DNA of 64,000 nucleotides from Epiperipatus broadwayi (GCA_028023455.1 JAQFVV010006231.1:7454036-7518035); one strand, 5' to 3'; counted from the first letter of the stretch, positions 35,307 through 46,479 are shown. Notes: a model not told the origin generated them from the sequence alone. Made by a program: numbers and translations.

Positions 35307-38300
35307 TTAATCGCCCTTATTTTTTCCCGAACCTAGCATAAAAACCAATAACTCACTTTCAGTATAATCACTTTGTTCATATTTAACCTTCCATAACTTC
35401 ATTATTTGTATCCTTTCGGCTTCCAAACATTTACATTGAAGTAACAAATGCCTAATATTTTCTATGCCTTCCTTACACAACTTGCAGACTAAATCACCCA
35501 TATTTTTCCATTTATGTGTATATTCCCTTGTTGCTAAAGATTCCGTTCGAGCCTTAAACAATAAACTACTTTCCTTACTATTATCATAAATTAACTCACA
35601 CCCAATGTTCCGTTTATTATATATTTAAACTCGTTTTACTCTCCATACTAGTTCTCCAACTCCCTATTCTTTATTAGGGCATCTATTCTTCTATCCCACT
35701 GCTTCCCACTATAATACTCAACAATCCTCCTAACACAATCATCCCATCTTTTGTACAAGTATACTGACATAACTTCTTTATCCAAATCTTCTGCATACCG
35801 CATTACCTTTCTCACCCATCTTGTTGCCTGCCCTTTACTTGTAACCCAATTAAATACTATTTTGGCTATTCTTTTATTATCCATAAACTGCAATCTACCG
35901 AACATTTTCAATTTGCTTTTTGCATCCCTCATAAAAACTTGACCATCCCATTTCTTCTTGAAATTGCTTCTTTTGCTGTCCACACCTCAGCATCTAATGC
36001 ATGTCTTCCTACTTCCCTTTGTACTTTTTCTAAGCAATCTAATACCCCTTTACTAACACATAATGCATCATTGCCATATGTTAACCCTGCTACTGCCACT
36101 CCCTTCCATACAATTCTAGCTACATCATATTTATTATATGAAAACACTGTTAATTTCTTTATCAATCCCTTTCTTTTCTTTACTTCATTTATCAATTTTT
36201 TCTCCCATTCATCCAAGCAATTTTTCTTATTACTCAAGATGATTCCCAAATAACTATATCTGTTCACCACACTTAACTTTATATCCCCCAATAAGAAATC
36301 TTTGTCTTCTCTTTCCCCAGTATTCACCATCATTATTTGATTTTTCTTCACTAAATTTTATCCCCATATCTTTACCCACACTTGTGCATGTCATCAGCAT
36401 AACTTCCATATCTTCTCTTCTTTCTGCACACAAAAAGACATCATCCGCAAAAAAAAAAAAGACCCGACAATGTATGTACTCTATTAAAGGTATCTCTATC
36501 CCTCTTCCTAGACTTCCTATTGCTCTCCCCATTTCACTCAAATACAACACAAACAAATAGGTGACATAGGGCATCCTTGCCTCAGTCCCACCCCATTTTT
36601 AACTTTAACTGATTCTATATCTCCTAATTGATATGTATAGTAATTATTTTCATATAATTTTTTAATAACACCCACTAAAGCTTCATCCATTCCCAGATTT
36701 GCTAAACTTATCCATAATCTATTTCTATTCACTCTATCATATGCCTTCTCTATATCTATAAAACTCATATATAACTGTCTACCTGAATTTACACTCATAT
36801 CTGTAAGTTGTGTAACTACAAATAAACTATCTCCTATATGCATATCTGACCTAAAACCTCCTTGCATTTCCCCCATTACATTATTTTCTTCCATATATTT
36901 TGCAACTCTTCCAGCCACCATATATGAAAAAACTTTATATAAAACTGATATTACTGCTATTGGTCTATAATTATTTAACTTTCTATGATCCTTACCTTTT
37001 CCTTTAAATAATAATCTTACTCTTGTATTACTCCAACTACCCGGAAAAACTCTCTTCTGTGCCATCTTATTAAAACATGATAGTAACTTTACTTTTGCCC
37101 TATGCCCCAAATTCATTACCATCTCTGCTGCCCATCCATCTAATCCTCTTGCCTTACCACTTCTCAATTTCTTCCCTGCCTCATTCAGTTCATTTTCTGT
37201 AAACGTAATATTCCCATTACTATATGCTTTCATATTTTCTATCCCTCTGTCCTTCACATCTAACATCTTTTCTATATCCATTATGTAACTATTCAATATT
37301 CTCTCTAATTCTTCTCTAGAGCTACACTCTATTCCCTCCTCATCCAGTAATACTATCTCTCCCCTAAATTTCTCCTTTTAATGTAATTCCAAATTTTTTT
37401 ACTCCCATCTCTTCCACTTTTATTAATATCATCCAATAATTTACTATTTAGTTTCATTCTCTCTCTATAATTATCTATTTTAGCTAACTTCTTCTTTTCT
37501 AAGTACTTTTCCCATTTGGCATTAATATCTCTTTCTTTGTTCTTAATAGCACACTTATATTCTCTACATGCTTTTTTCCCTCTCTTTTACACTTTTACTA
37601 ACTCTCATTTTTCTATTACTTTTATTCTTCTGAATATTCTCACCTAAAACTCTATTTGCCACTTTTTCTATTTCATCACACCAGTCCTCATACTCATTCC
37701 CAATCAACTCTTTCATGGTTTCTTCAACTTGTATTTTATACTCTTCTAACTTATTCTTATCATTCACTCTCCATCCACATCTTTCATTATTGTTTCTACT
37801 TTTATTCCTATTTTCCATCACATTACTAACTATTTCAATTACAACAAAATTATGATCACTATTATATACTCTCTTCATTATCAAACACCTTAATTTTCCG
37901 TACTTTATTCATTCCCTCTTTCTCTACCAATATATAATCTATTGTGTGGGGTATATTATTCCTAGACCATGTATATTGTCCCTCATAAATATTAGATAAG
38001 TTTCCAATGCTCAAATTTACTCTCTGACAAAATTTCTTCAAAAGCTGTCCATTCTTATTATCTACATCATCAATTTCTGCAATATGCCCATTCATATCTC
38101 CTATAACCATTATTCTCTTCCCCTTTTCTTTAAAACTCTTTATATCCTTAACTAGGCACTCATATATGCTATTGTTTCATTCCATTATAGTTTGACTATC
38201 TCCAGTAGCTATATAAACTATAGCCACCATCCATTCTTGTTTTCCCAACCTTATTTCAAACCACAAATGTTCTTGGCATTTAACAGTATTTAAATATTTT

Positions 38301-38626
38301 TTTGATATAACACCTATACCATCACCCTTTTTTTCTTTCTCTTTTCTATTTATACCCTGCCACACCAAATTTTCCAAAACAGGTTCTTCTTCTTCTCTTA
38401 GATGTGTTTCCACTACTGCTAATACCTCAAGCTCTTCATTTTCAATTGCTTTGTTTAATTCCTGCCACTTTTCTGGTCTCCTACCACCTTGCATATTCAA
38501 ATACCCAATTTTTACAATTTTTTCTTTCCTAACTACTCTTATAAATTTTTTTAATTCTTTCTTCTCCATTATGCTTATAAATAACCCTCTTACCGTTAAT
38601 TTTACAGACCCATTCCCTCTCCACAT
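35307..38626 (-). pseudogene. LINE ORF2: endonuclease and reverse transcriptase, broken
   Basis: Endonuclease (38626 to about 37800): YLNMQGG, VVETHLREEEE, VIGDMNGHI, TWSRNNIPHTIDYILVE and NSDHNFVV, i.e. the catalytic Glu, GDxN, SDH and supporting residues of the APE fold. One in-frame TGA at 38174-38176 interrupts it. RT (37296 to about 36250): KARGLDGWAAEM, YRPIAVISVLYKVFS, FIDIEKAYDRVNR, GLRQGCPMSPI and FADDVFLCAE, with both Asp present. C-terminus (36351-35307): YSYLGIILS, then CKLCKEGIENIRHLLLQCKC, a CCHC-type knuckle. Frame changes occur near 37870, 37565, 36555, 36300, 35960 and 35600. Inactive as it stands. Confidence 0.88.
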
Positions 38627-38725
38627 CTACATTTATATCTAAATCAACTGCCCTTTGTTTAATCCTTACATCCCATCCATTCTTCTTCTTTTTAATAACA
38701 CTACAATTTAAAATGCCACCCCCCT

Positions 38726-39511
38726 TTACAAGTTTCCCGAACTATATTCTTTATAAATCAGACTCCCTAAAACTTCACTTCCTTGTTTCCCTAAGTGCAA
38801 CCCATCTTTACCAAATAACTCCCTCTTCCCAATAAAAAAATCCCACACATCCACAAATGTAACATCATTTCTCTCACACAATTCTTTCAATCTCTCATTT
38901 GTAGAGCATGCCCTATCTAACATATACCTTTTATCAAATCTTGGTAATAATTTAACTATTCCTACTCTTCCTTTAACCATTCTCAAATTCCTAATCAGTT
39001 CTGTATACTCACCCATTACTCTCTCTGATGACTCTGATAAATTATTAGTCCCTACCATAACATATACATCTCTATTCCCTTGCTTCTTTACTTTATCTGT
39101 AACATCCCTAATTTTAGCTCCCGTCAAACATACTCTTACATACCTGTTTCTATTTTCCCTTGCAATTATATCTCCACATTCTCTTATTAATGAATCCCCT
39201 ATCAATACTGTCTCATAGTCTACTTTCTCTGCTTCATTCACAACCTTCTCTACCACCTTTTGGACTTCCTCATCTACTTCTTCCTTATCATTCCTACTCA
39301 GTAATCCCTTTATCTGCTCACACTTTGTCTCTAATGATTTTAATTTTTCTTCTACATCCTTCACCTCTTCCTCTATCTTACTTATTCTTTGGCCAACCAT
39401 CTCCAATGCACTATCTATTTTTCCATCCATATCTCTTGTCACTTCACTACAAACACACTCTATCCTGTCTTCCTCAACTACATTTTGTTCCATTTCTCCT
39501 GACTTCCTCAA
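38726..39511 (-). CDS. LINE ORF1 with SGNH/GDSL esterase domain
   Basis: 261 codons, apparently intact. Residues 20-75 are a charged coiled coil (ISKIEEEVKDVEEKLKSLET). Residues about 95-255 form an SGNH hydrolase fold: block I VLIGDSLI (Ser nucleophile), block III VMVGTNNL (Asn), block V DGLHLGKQGS (Asp-x-x-His). All catalytic positions are present. ORF1 proteins bind element RNA and act as chaperones; the esterase role in CR1-like elements is unknown. The stop lies about 100 bp before the ORF2 start. This is the longest intact mobile-element frame in the window. Confidence 0.85.
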   Translation of the reverse strand: MRKSGEMEQNVVEEDRIECVCSEVTRDMDGKIDSALEMVGQRISKIEEEVKDVEEKLKSLETKCEQIKGLLSRNDKEEVDEEVQKVVEKVVNEAEKVDYETVLIGDSLIRECGDIIARENRNRYVRVCLTGAKIRDVTDKVKKQGNRDVYVMVGTNNLSESSERVMGEYTELIRNLRMVKGRVGIVKLLPRFDKRYMLDRACSTNERLKELCERNDVTFVDVWDFFIGKRELFGKDGLHLGKQGSEVLGSLIYKEYSSGNL

Positions 39512-39540
39512 CTATATTTTGCTCCATTCCTCCTGACTTA

Positions 39541-40089
39541 AATAAGCATCTTATATGTACTGCTACCTGTACCTATAAAAAAATTAGGCAAATAACCAAG
39601 TTTATATCAGCCAGACACCCATTGTTTCATTTTGTTTAATATTGGTTGTTATAATTTAAGTTTCTTTTATCTTTTGCTTAATACTTTCCTACAACAAATT
39701 GTTGTAAGAAATTATTCAAGAACCTATAAATACCCTATACAACACTACCTGTTAAATCGGAAATAAATCGTAAAGGAAAACATCTTTGCGAGTCTTAATT
39801 TTCATAAACATCTTAGCTAATATGAAGTCATTAGGATAACATTTTAAATAATGTACTCTATTAAAAAAATTTTAATTTACCATTTCTTTCCTAATGTCTA
39901 TTAACCTTTTAATCACATTACCTGAATTTTTTTCTAAAAACATTTACTATTATTTAATTCTTTATCCATTTTCTCCCTGATCTCATTTCCTTTTGCAATG
40001 AAAGGCTCTTGAATACTTTTTTTTTTTTTAGGTATTTCTAGATTTTTCAATAATTTTTTAAAACAATTTCTTGATTTTGGTCTTTACAC
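39541..40089. other. Unassigned AT-rich interval between LINE and Penelope copy
   Basis: No clear element or gene. Composition and weak coding-like runs suggest it may be the diverged 5' part of the Penelope-like copy. Confidence 0.3.
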
Positions 40090-40416
40090 AGTTCTTTTTT
40101 TGGCACTTTAGATACGAATTTTAAAATGGAAAGTAATTGGGTATTTGGTAGCTTGAATATTGGGAATATATATCAATCTGTTAATAGGTTAATTAGTATT
40201 TATGTTATGTCTGTGTTGGTTAAACATGGATCTTTGTCTGCTTTTTTATTAGAGGATTCTATGTATTTCACTTATAATAGTAATTTTTATAAGATTAAAG
40301 AAGGGTTATATTATTTCTCCTTTAATTTGTTCAGTTTATATTATTTGGAAGAGGAAAATATTAAAAAGAATTGTTTATATTTAAAGAAAGATAAATTGAA
40401 AGAGTTGGTAAATGGT

Positions 40417-40887
40417 GTATTTTTATATTGGACTATTTCCATCATCTAATATGTGCGTTGAATGTCTTTAGATAAATATTCCAAATGCATTCAACTGTTA
40501 GTAATATCACAACAAACAGGTTAGTATATGCACCAACTGTTAGTAATATCACAGCAAACAGTGCTCAGTTGGTTAGAGCGTTACCTTAAAAATTGAATCT
40601 AAGGGCGCAGGTTCGAATCTCATGCTAGTACTGTCACTGATCAGGTCAGCAATACCTGAAGAAGAGGGAGAAAAATATCTCTCGAAATGTGCATATATAA
40701 TCTGTTTGCTGTGATATTACTAACATTTATTTGCTGTGATATTACTAACAGTTGGTGCATATACTAACCTGTTTGCTGTGATATTACTAACAGTTGAATG
40801 CATTTGGAATATTTAACTAAAATTAAACTTTTCTAAAGACATTCAACACACATATTAGATGATGGAAATAGTCCAATATAAAAATAC
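40417..40887. repeat. Palindrome with tRNA-derived core inside Penelope RT
   Basis: The left arm (40417-40560) begins GTATTTTTATATTGGAC and the right arm (40702-40887) ends with its complement. Both arms contain repeats of CTGTTAGTAATATCAC and GTTAGTATATGCACCAAC. The right arm has an extra TTTGCTGTGATATTACTAAC unit and a small insertion. The outer 15 bp coincide with the Penelope codons for VFLYW, so the arms include element sequence and this is not a simple insertion. Confidence 0.8.
40561..40701 (+). mobile_element. tRNA-derived SINE-like core
   Basis: GCTCAGTTGGTTAGAGC forms a tRNA D-arm with an A box, and GGTTCGAATC is a perfect B box about 40 nt later; CCTTA...TAAGG could be an anticodon stem with an oversized loop. 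The acceptor stem is missing, so it is not a working tRNA gene. Downstream CCTGAAGAAGAGGGAGA...TCTCTCGAAA forms a strong hairpin like those in SINE and Penelope tails. Confidence 0.65.
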
Positions 40888-41517
40888 GGCTAGAATACCA
40901 TCATCACAAACTTTCAGAAAAACAACAGTTGGCAAATGAGTTTAATTTAAAATATGTGGTAGAAGGAGGGGGATTAGATTTTTGTTAAATTAAAATTTTT
41001 AGATCTATTGGTGATTAAAAATGTAAAGACTAATTGTTTGATATGTAGTCATTATGTTAAGAGTAAAGAGTTAAGATCTATAATTAAACCTGATAGCTAT
41101 CAATCTGTATCAAGTAGCTGCTTTAAGAAATTATTGTTATGGAAATAAGAGATTAAATAATTTTAGTGGGATAGCTTTGTTTTAAAAAGGTCAATTTTAT
41201 AAAGCTTATTCAAGTGTCTGATACTTTGATAAAAAGTATTTTATTTAATAGCAATATTTGTAATGATGTTTAATTATTGTGTAAGGTCCTTCATATAGAT
41301 GGTAAAACTTAACTGTATTTATTATTGATTTGCTTACTAGCATGAGGGTTTTTTATAAGCTCTGATCTACATTTAGGCAATCTTATAGTATAAATTATTC
41401 ATTTAGAAATTAATCCAAAAATTTGTCATAAAAGCAAAATTAAAACAGTGTTAAAAACAAATAAAAACCAACAATGATCCAAAAAAATCACAACACAATA
41501 TCATTATTATGAATTTC

Positions 41518-42239
41518 TTACAAGTTTTCATCTACTTTGAAAGTATGTGGAGTTCCAGTTTTAGTTTTGTTCCTCTTATTAGCCTTGCTTATTAATCGAA
41601 GATATGCTTTCTGCACATTTTCCTCCATACAACTTTGTTTATATCTAGTCATAGGTTGATATTTAGTGAACAACATGGGAATTGTTTGATTAAAATGTAG
41701 TTCAATGGGTGTAAATCCAATGGATTCATTCACACTCCAGTTGATATAATTAACTATCTGGTCTATCTATCTTGCCCACCCCTTAGGTAAGTCCTGAACA
41801 AATGACCGAGCTCCCGCATTACACGTTCGCAAGGGTTTAACTGTGGATTCCTAATGGATGTGAGCACATGCTTTATTTGTGATCTTTCCACCCATTTTTT
41901 TCATTCTTTGGATAGGAAAGGGGTACCATGGTCTGTTAAAATGGTTTTGGGTTTTCCTATCCTCACAAATTGGAGGGTGTCTAAAACCTTGATGGTATAC
42001 ATGGTATTAGTTTGGGGTATTGGATAAGCAGAAACATACTTAGTAAAGAGATCATAGGTGACCAATAAATATTTTTGTTTATTAAATGGGGGTAAGGGCC
42101 CATAATAATCGATCGTCAAGATCTCATTTGGTCCTTTAGGTAATATTGATTTTGCAGCATTATAATAATTTTGATTTACTGGCTTGGCTCGAAGGCACAC
42201 TAGACAATCTTGAAGTGACCTTAATATGTCTTTATACAT
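41518..42239 (-). pseudogene. Gypsy integrase
   Basis: Reads CLVCLRAKPVNQNYY (end of the HHCC zinc region), EILTIDYYGPLPP (first Asp), PKTILTDHGTPFLSKE (second Asp), then in another frame a NPxERVMRELG stretch with the Glu, and SVNESIGFTPIELHFNQ typical of gypsy integrase C-termini. Integrase would insert the cDNA in the host genome; frame breaks near 41900 and 41740 disable it. Confidence 0.82.
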
Positions 42240-42599
42240 ACCATGTCAGCAAAACCAATTTCTTAAAGTATGCTCTGTTTTATGGGCACCATAGTGTGTG
42301 AATATATTTTATGAGTGGAATATGCAATGTTTCTGGTATTACTACCCTCCACTCATCTGTAATATTGTTTACTTTATATAGCAGGTCCTCATTTTCTATC
42401 TTATAAAAATCAAGATCTTTTGGCACATTCAAAACTTTCTCTCCTTTCATCGCTCTCATGATAAGTTTAAATTATTATCTTTAAGCAATTCGGGTAGGTT
42501 TTCCAAATCATTCTCTACACTACTATCAGTCATCATATTGACATTTGTAATGTAGGCATTCTCTACCAATAAATGGCTCTGTTCTGATCCACATGGGTT

Positions 42600-42989
42600 T
42601 CAACTAAGCACATCTGCCACAATATTCTCGGATCCCTTGCAATACTGCATAGTGTAATTGAATTCCTGCAACAGCAAACTCCATCTAACTAGACGTCTGT
42701 TGGTTAAATAACTATGGTTCAGGAATTCGAGGCTTTTGTGATCTGTGATCACTATCACCTCTGATCCAAGAAGCATCTGTCGAAACTTTTGGAAGGTCCA
42801 AACTATTGCCAGTGCTTCCTTCTCTGATACAGAATAATTTATTTCGGGACCTTTCAGGAGTCGGCTGATAAAGTACAGGACCCCGGGTTGGCCATCCTCC
42901 TGGATTTGGGATAATGTTACCCCCAATCCGAAACCACTACTATCCGTCTGGATTTTAAATGGTTTATTAAAATCAGGGAAAGCTAACAT
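42600..42989 (-). pseudogene. Gypsy RNase H domain
   Basis: 130-codon open piece: FKIQTDSSGFGLGVTLSQ (first catalytic Asp), VSEKEALAIVWTFQKFRQ (Glu), ITDHKSLEFL (Asp), YCKGSENIVADVLS (final Asp). All RNase H acidic residues are present. It directly follows RT on the minus strand and is one of the best kept parts of the element. Confidence 0.85.
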
Positions 42990-43339
42990 AATTTGCTCTA
43001 AAAACCCTGTTTTAATATTCTCAAATGTCTGATCCTGCTCCTCAGTCCATTTCCATCTCTCATCTTTCCTGATTAATTTTAATAATGGTTTCGTATAGTC
43101 AGAGAATTTTTGGTAGAAACAATGGTAAAAATTACATAGGCCTAAAAATGATCGGATTTGTTTTTATTGGTCGTTTTAGGAAAGTTTTGAATGGCAGATA
43201 TTGTCTGGAAGAGGTCTTATTCCATCACAACCTATGATATGACCTAAGAAGAAATAAGCTGGTTTGAGACTAGGGTACTCTTCTTGATCTTGACACCTTT
43301 CCTGAAGCACTCTTGGAACAACATAGGTGTTGAAAGTGC

Positions 43340-43870
43340 TCTTCAACAGTGGTAGATGCGATAATCACATCATCCACATATATCGTAATGATCTGCTTCA
43401 CCTCAGGAGATAAGGTCTGATCTAAACATCATATCAAACCAGCACCACTATTTATCAACCCAAATGGCATCCAATTAAATTGGTAAGTAAATCCCTCATA
43501 TCGGAAGGCAGTGTATTGGTGATCATTCAGATGGAGTTCGATCTGCCAATAGCTAGAGGTTAGATCAAAAGTGTAAAACACCTTATTGTTTTCAAATCTC
43601 ACGAATAATTCGTGTATGGGCGGTGGAATATTTCTGTCAGGGATAGTAATTTTGTTTAGTTGTCTAGCATACAAACAAAATCTCATCGACCCATCTTTCT
43701 TCTTCACAGATACGACTGGATTACAGTATGGTGAAGAGCATTAGGAAATGATCCCCCATACCAGCATTTTGTTAATTTGTTTGGTTATCTCTTGCCGATA
43801 TTGGTATGGAATGGGATACGATCTGAATTGAAATGGTTTGTCATGTACTAATCTTATTCTCTGCTGAAAT
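43340..43870 (-). pseudogene. Gypsy reverse transcriptase
   Basis: Fragment with PYCNPVVSVKKKDGSMRFCL, FYTFDLTSSYWQIEL (catalytic DLxSxYWQI), FNWMPFGLINSG and, past a stop, IYVDDVIIAS (YVDD box) near 43366-43400. These are the core RT motifs of Ty3/gypsy. A stop at about 43428 (GLI-stop) and later frame changes inactivate it. Confidence 0.85.
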
Positions 43871-43950
43871 CCTTCTATCATTCCTGGTATCTCAGGCTAA
43901 AATTATGTTGATCCAAATCTACTAGCATCTTGTTGCACAACTCAACCTGA

Positions 43951-44625
43951 TCATTCTGTGCTATGGAGAGTTGTTCTTGATTGAATCCCCTGAAATTCAT
44001 CTTGGACCTCAGTTAGGAATTTATTCCGTTCCCCACGCACCTCATGTTTTAACGTTTCCTGACTCTTGCATGCCTCATCATATTTTGCATCCAATTGTTC
44101 CATGACACTGAATTTGAAATCATCCAAATCATTGTTGGCATTTTGTATTCTTTTCATCAATTTCCTTCTTCATCTCCAACATTCCTTGCTTCAACTCAAT
44201 ATTGTCTTTCTGAACATATTCTAATTTTAGGGAAAGTTGTCCCATATTTTCAGACAGCTTAATCTCAACATTATCAATCTTTGTTTCCATTTGTTCTTCA
44301 TATCATTCACATCCCTCTTCAATTCTTCTTTTATTTTATTTATATCAGCTTTGGTTGCCATATTCTCCAACTTACTATTTATATCATTTTTCATTTCATC
44401 AGCCTTGGTTGCCATCTTCTCCATCTTATTACTCATATCAACTTTCATTTCGTCAGCCTTGGTTGCCATCTTCTTCACCTTGTTACTCATATCAGCTTTC
44501 ATTTCATCAGCCTTGGTTGCCATATTTTTCTTCATACTATTTATATCACTTTTCATACTATTCATATCACTCTTCATCTCCATGATTGCTTGGATTAGTT
44601 GTGCCAAGGCTATAGGGTCTTGCAT
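43951..44625 (-). pseudogene. Gypsy N-terminal coiled-coil ORF with 18-residue repeats
   Basis: The first piece (44625-44227) holds about four copies of an 18-residue unit of type MATKADEMKxDMSNKxEK, i.e. a 54-bp minisatellite, strongly predicted to be coiled coil. The second piece (44160-43951), in another frame, is also helical and charged (YDEACKSQETLKHEVRGE). The position before RT suggests the N-terminus of a Gag-like protein. No CCHC knuckle or protease follows; the sequence runs straight into the RT linker at about 43930. Confidence 0.6.
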
Positions 44626-45539
44626 AGTCTGAGTTACTTCAACTCAGGCACTTGAGTAATCTCACTGGGAGGGATCACCTGAATTTGAGAAACTGTTTGA
44701 CTTCCTTCTTGCATTTGTGAAGATTGTTCAACTTCCAGTATAGACTCCCCAGGTATCTGGATCAGTGTAAATCCCACCTTTTTACTGGTAGTATCAACTA
44801 CCATCTCACTCACTATTATTTTGTTTTGATTCCATAATACTTAATTGCTTACCACTTCTGGTTATCATTAAATATTTATTTATTTGCAAACTATGTATAA
44901 AATATTTATTTATGAAACTATAAATAATCACATGCCACAGTGCATCACACCATTCCCAACTATTGCATTTATCTTTTAGCTCTTTTTTTTTAATAGATCT
45001 GCTTTTAGCCTATGTCCTTTTACATGCATAACTCTACTGTTTTAGTATCATTTATTAATCACTTAACTATTTATCATTGGTCTCTGTTTATTGTTCAATC
45101 CTCTATATTTCCAATTTGCATTCAATACTTTAAATCTCTTTACTTATTGAAAATTGATTCTTGTTTATGTGATCTATTATCACTATTACTATTATTTTTG
45201 ATGAAAGTGCTAGTTGTTTGCCAAGTATATAAGTTCATTTGGGTTTATGTTGATAGAAATATAAAATGTAACTTAACAAGAAAATTAAAAAAAATTTTTT
45301 TGAAATTCAACACCAGTCCAATGGCTGGACCTTCCTTACAATTATAGTATAATCATACCTAACATACTGGATACCAGATGTAAGTGATCATGCCCTACAC
45401 ATTGCATGCCAGATGTAACTGTTGATTAATACATTTGGATACATAGATCAGATTCAACAATCAGCTTGTTCGATCACAATGTATAACCAACTTACACAAA
45501 GTCTATATGTGCTGGTACACCTATCTTTCGGCCCCCAAA

Positions 45540-45824
45540 GTTGATGGCACCAGATGCAACTTTTTCTCCTTCCAAGCCTGGTAGTTCTCTGCAGACTGTG
45601 TCATCAGGGGCAATAAATTAGGGCGCAGGATGCAACTTTTTTCCCTTCCAAGCCTGATAGGTCTCTGCAGACTGTCATCAGGGGCAATAAATTAGGGCAC
45701 ATTAAGTCATAGCTCCAGATTGCTACATCTGCATAGTATCACAGCCCACGAGTTATTTTCCCATCTGTAACATCTGGTGTGTGGGAAAGTGCGAATCCAG
45801 GCGTAGTCGACTGTCCGTTACACT
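45540..45824 (-). repeat. Probable 5' LTR of the gypsy element
   Basis: The minus strand starts TGTAACGGACAGTCGACT at 45824 and runs to about 45545, where a GGTGCCATCAACTTTGG sequence could be the primer-binding region. Inside, a ~75-bp segment (CCTTCCAAGCCTG...CAGGGGCAATAAATTAGGGC) is duplicated in tandem. With no partner LTR, the right-hand limit of the element is clear but the inner limit is an estimate. Confidence 0.5.
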
Positions 45825-45825
45825 T

Positions 45826-46470
45826 TGTTTTAAAAAGGTCAATTTTATAAAGCTTATTCAAGTGTCGGATACTTTGATAAATTTGTTAAAAGTATTTTAT
45901 TTAATAGTAATATTTATAATGATGTAATGGATAGATAAAAATATTTTATTTTTCTGCCATTTAAATTGTATGTAAAAATAGTAATTTGTTTGGAAAAGAG
46001 GTATTATTTTGAATAATTTATTAAATAATATAAAGGAAATTTTTGGAATAGTGTATATTATCCCTTGTTTTAATAAGGTATATATAGGTCAGAATAATTT
46101 GAGCTTAAATGAAAATAAAGGTAAATAAAAGTAAGGTTAGAAATAAATATCTTAGTTCTGCTTTATATATCCATGAAAAAGATAGTATGGCCTATATTAA
46201 TTTTGATGAAGCTATGGTTGTCTTTTTTGAGAGAAATGTAATAAAAAGAATTAAAGAATCTTTATTATTAAAAATATATTTAAAAGTTCTTTTAATATTA
46301 AGGGTGTATGGGAATAAGTGGAATTGTGGGTAATGTTTAGGTTAAATATATTATTTTGTACTTCTTTACACTTGAGAAGTCTGCTTGTAGCATTGAGACC
46401 ATTGGTAATATTAAATAGAGTTTATTTCTTGGCTAGTCTGGTTGAGTTTTGAATTTGGGGTAATTTTGAT
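45826..46470 (+). pseudogene. Penelope-like GIY-YIG part, uninterrupted copy
   Basis: Reads (with frame changes) WKRGIILNNLLNNIKEIF, then SVYIIPCFNKVYIGQNNLSL (GIY-YIG core in two motifs, YI-x-YIG), then LYIHEKDSMAYINFDEA and IKESLLLKIYLK; the last part is an open frame at 46109-46333. It provides the unoccupied version of the site hit by the TG...CA element at 16.87 kb. Its first ~100 bp repeat 41176-41275. The 3' UTR is cut by a second TG...CA element at 46480. Confidence 0.82.
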
Positions 46471-46479
46471 TATATATAT

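Larger units (their letters stand above)
35168..39540 (-). mobile_element. Near full-length LINE with esterase-type ORF1
   Basis: A non-LTR retrotransposon on the minus strand inside eIF3m intron 1. Order from 39540 leftward: short leader with a small tandem duplication (39480-39540), ORF1 (coiled coil plus SGNH hydrolase), ORF2 (APE endonuclease, reverse transcriptase, C-terminal CCHC knuckle), 3' UTR and a microsatellite-like tail (ACATCACATCACAT) at 35168. An esterase-type ORF1 is known from CR1-like elements; the CCHC knuckle and RT flavour recall elements annotated as tick transposons. The copy is young enough that the protein reads through in long pieces but carries several frameshifts. 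Confidence 0.85.
40090..41290 (+). pseudogene. Penelope-like element, RT region, broken by a palindrome
   Basis: The frame at 40126-40449 reads SVNRLISIYVMSVLVKHGSL, FTYNSNFYKIKEGL and GVFLYW. In Penelope RTs FxYNxxFYKQxxGxPMGSP is followed by YVDDVFLIW; here the PMGSPLSP box is garbled (YYFSFNLFSLYY). A tRNA-like palindrome (40417-40887) interrupts the RT right after FLYW. Beyond it the protein resumes with LKFLDLLVIKNVKTNCLICS and LRSIIKPDSYQSVSSSC. The DNA then matches 16.4-16.7 kb. Inactive. Confidence 0.7.
41300..45824 (-). mobile_element. Ty3/gypsy LTR retrotransposon, defective
   Basis: On the minus strand from right to left: a TGTAACGG... start at about 45824 (5' LTR start), a leader with a tandem duplication, coiled-coil ORF pieces (44625-43951), reverse transcriptase (about 43870-43340), RNase H (42989-42600), integrase (42239-41518). 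RT before RNase H before integrase is the Ty3/gypsy order. The capsid, nucleocapsid and protease regions are missing between the coiled coil and RT, and no 3' LTR is seen on the left. It sits in eIF3m intron 1, antisense to the gene, within a Penelope copy. Confidence 0.8.

Noticed and set aside
39160-39639. 159-codon plus-strand frame rich in Leu/Ser/Pro
   Set aside because: Antisense of LINE ORF1; its bias is the complement of the charged coiled coil.
40561-40640. A functional tRNA gene
   Set aside because: A and B boxes are present, but there is no acceptor stem and the anticodon loop is oversized, so it is a SINE-type derivative.
44237-44632. Three overlapping plus-strand frames that look membrane-like
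   Set aside because: They are antisense of the Lys/Glu/Met-rich coiled-coil repeats on the minus strand.
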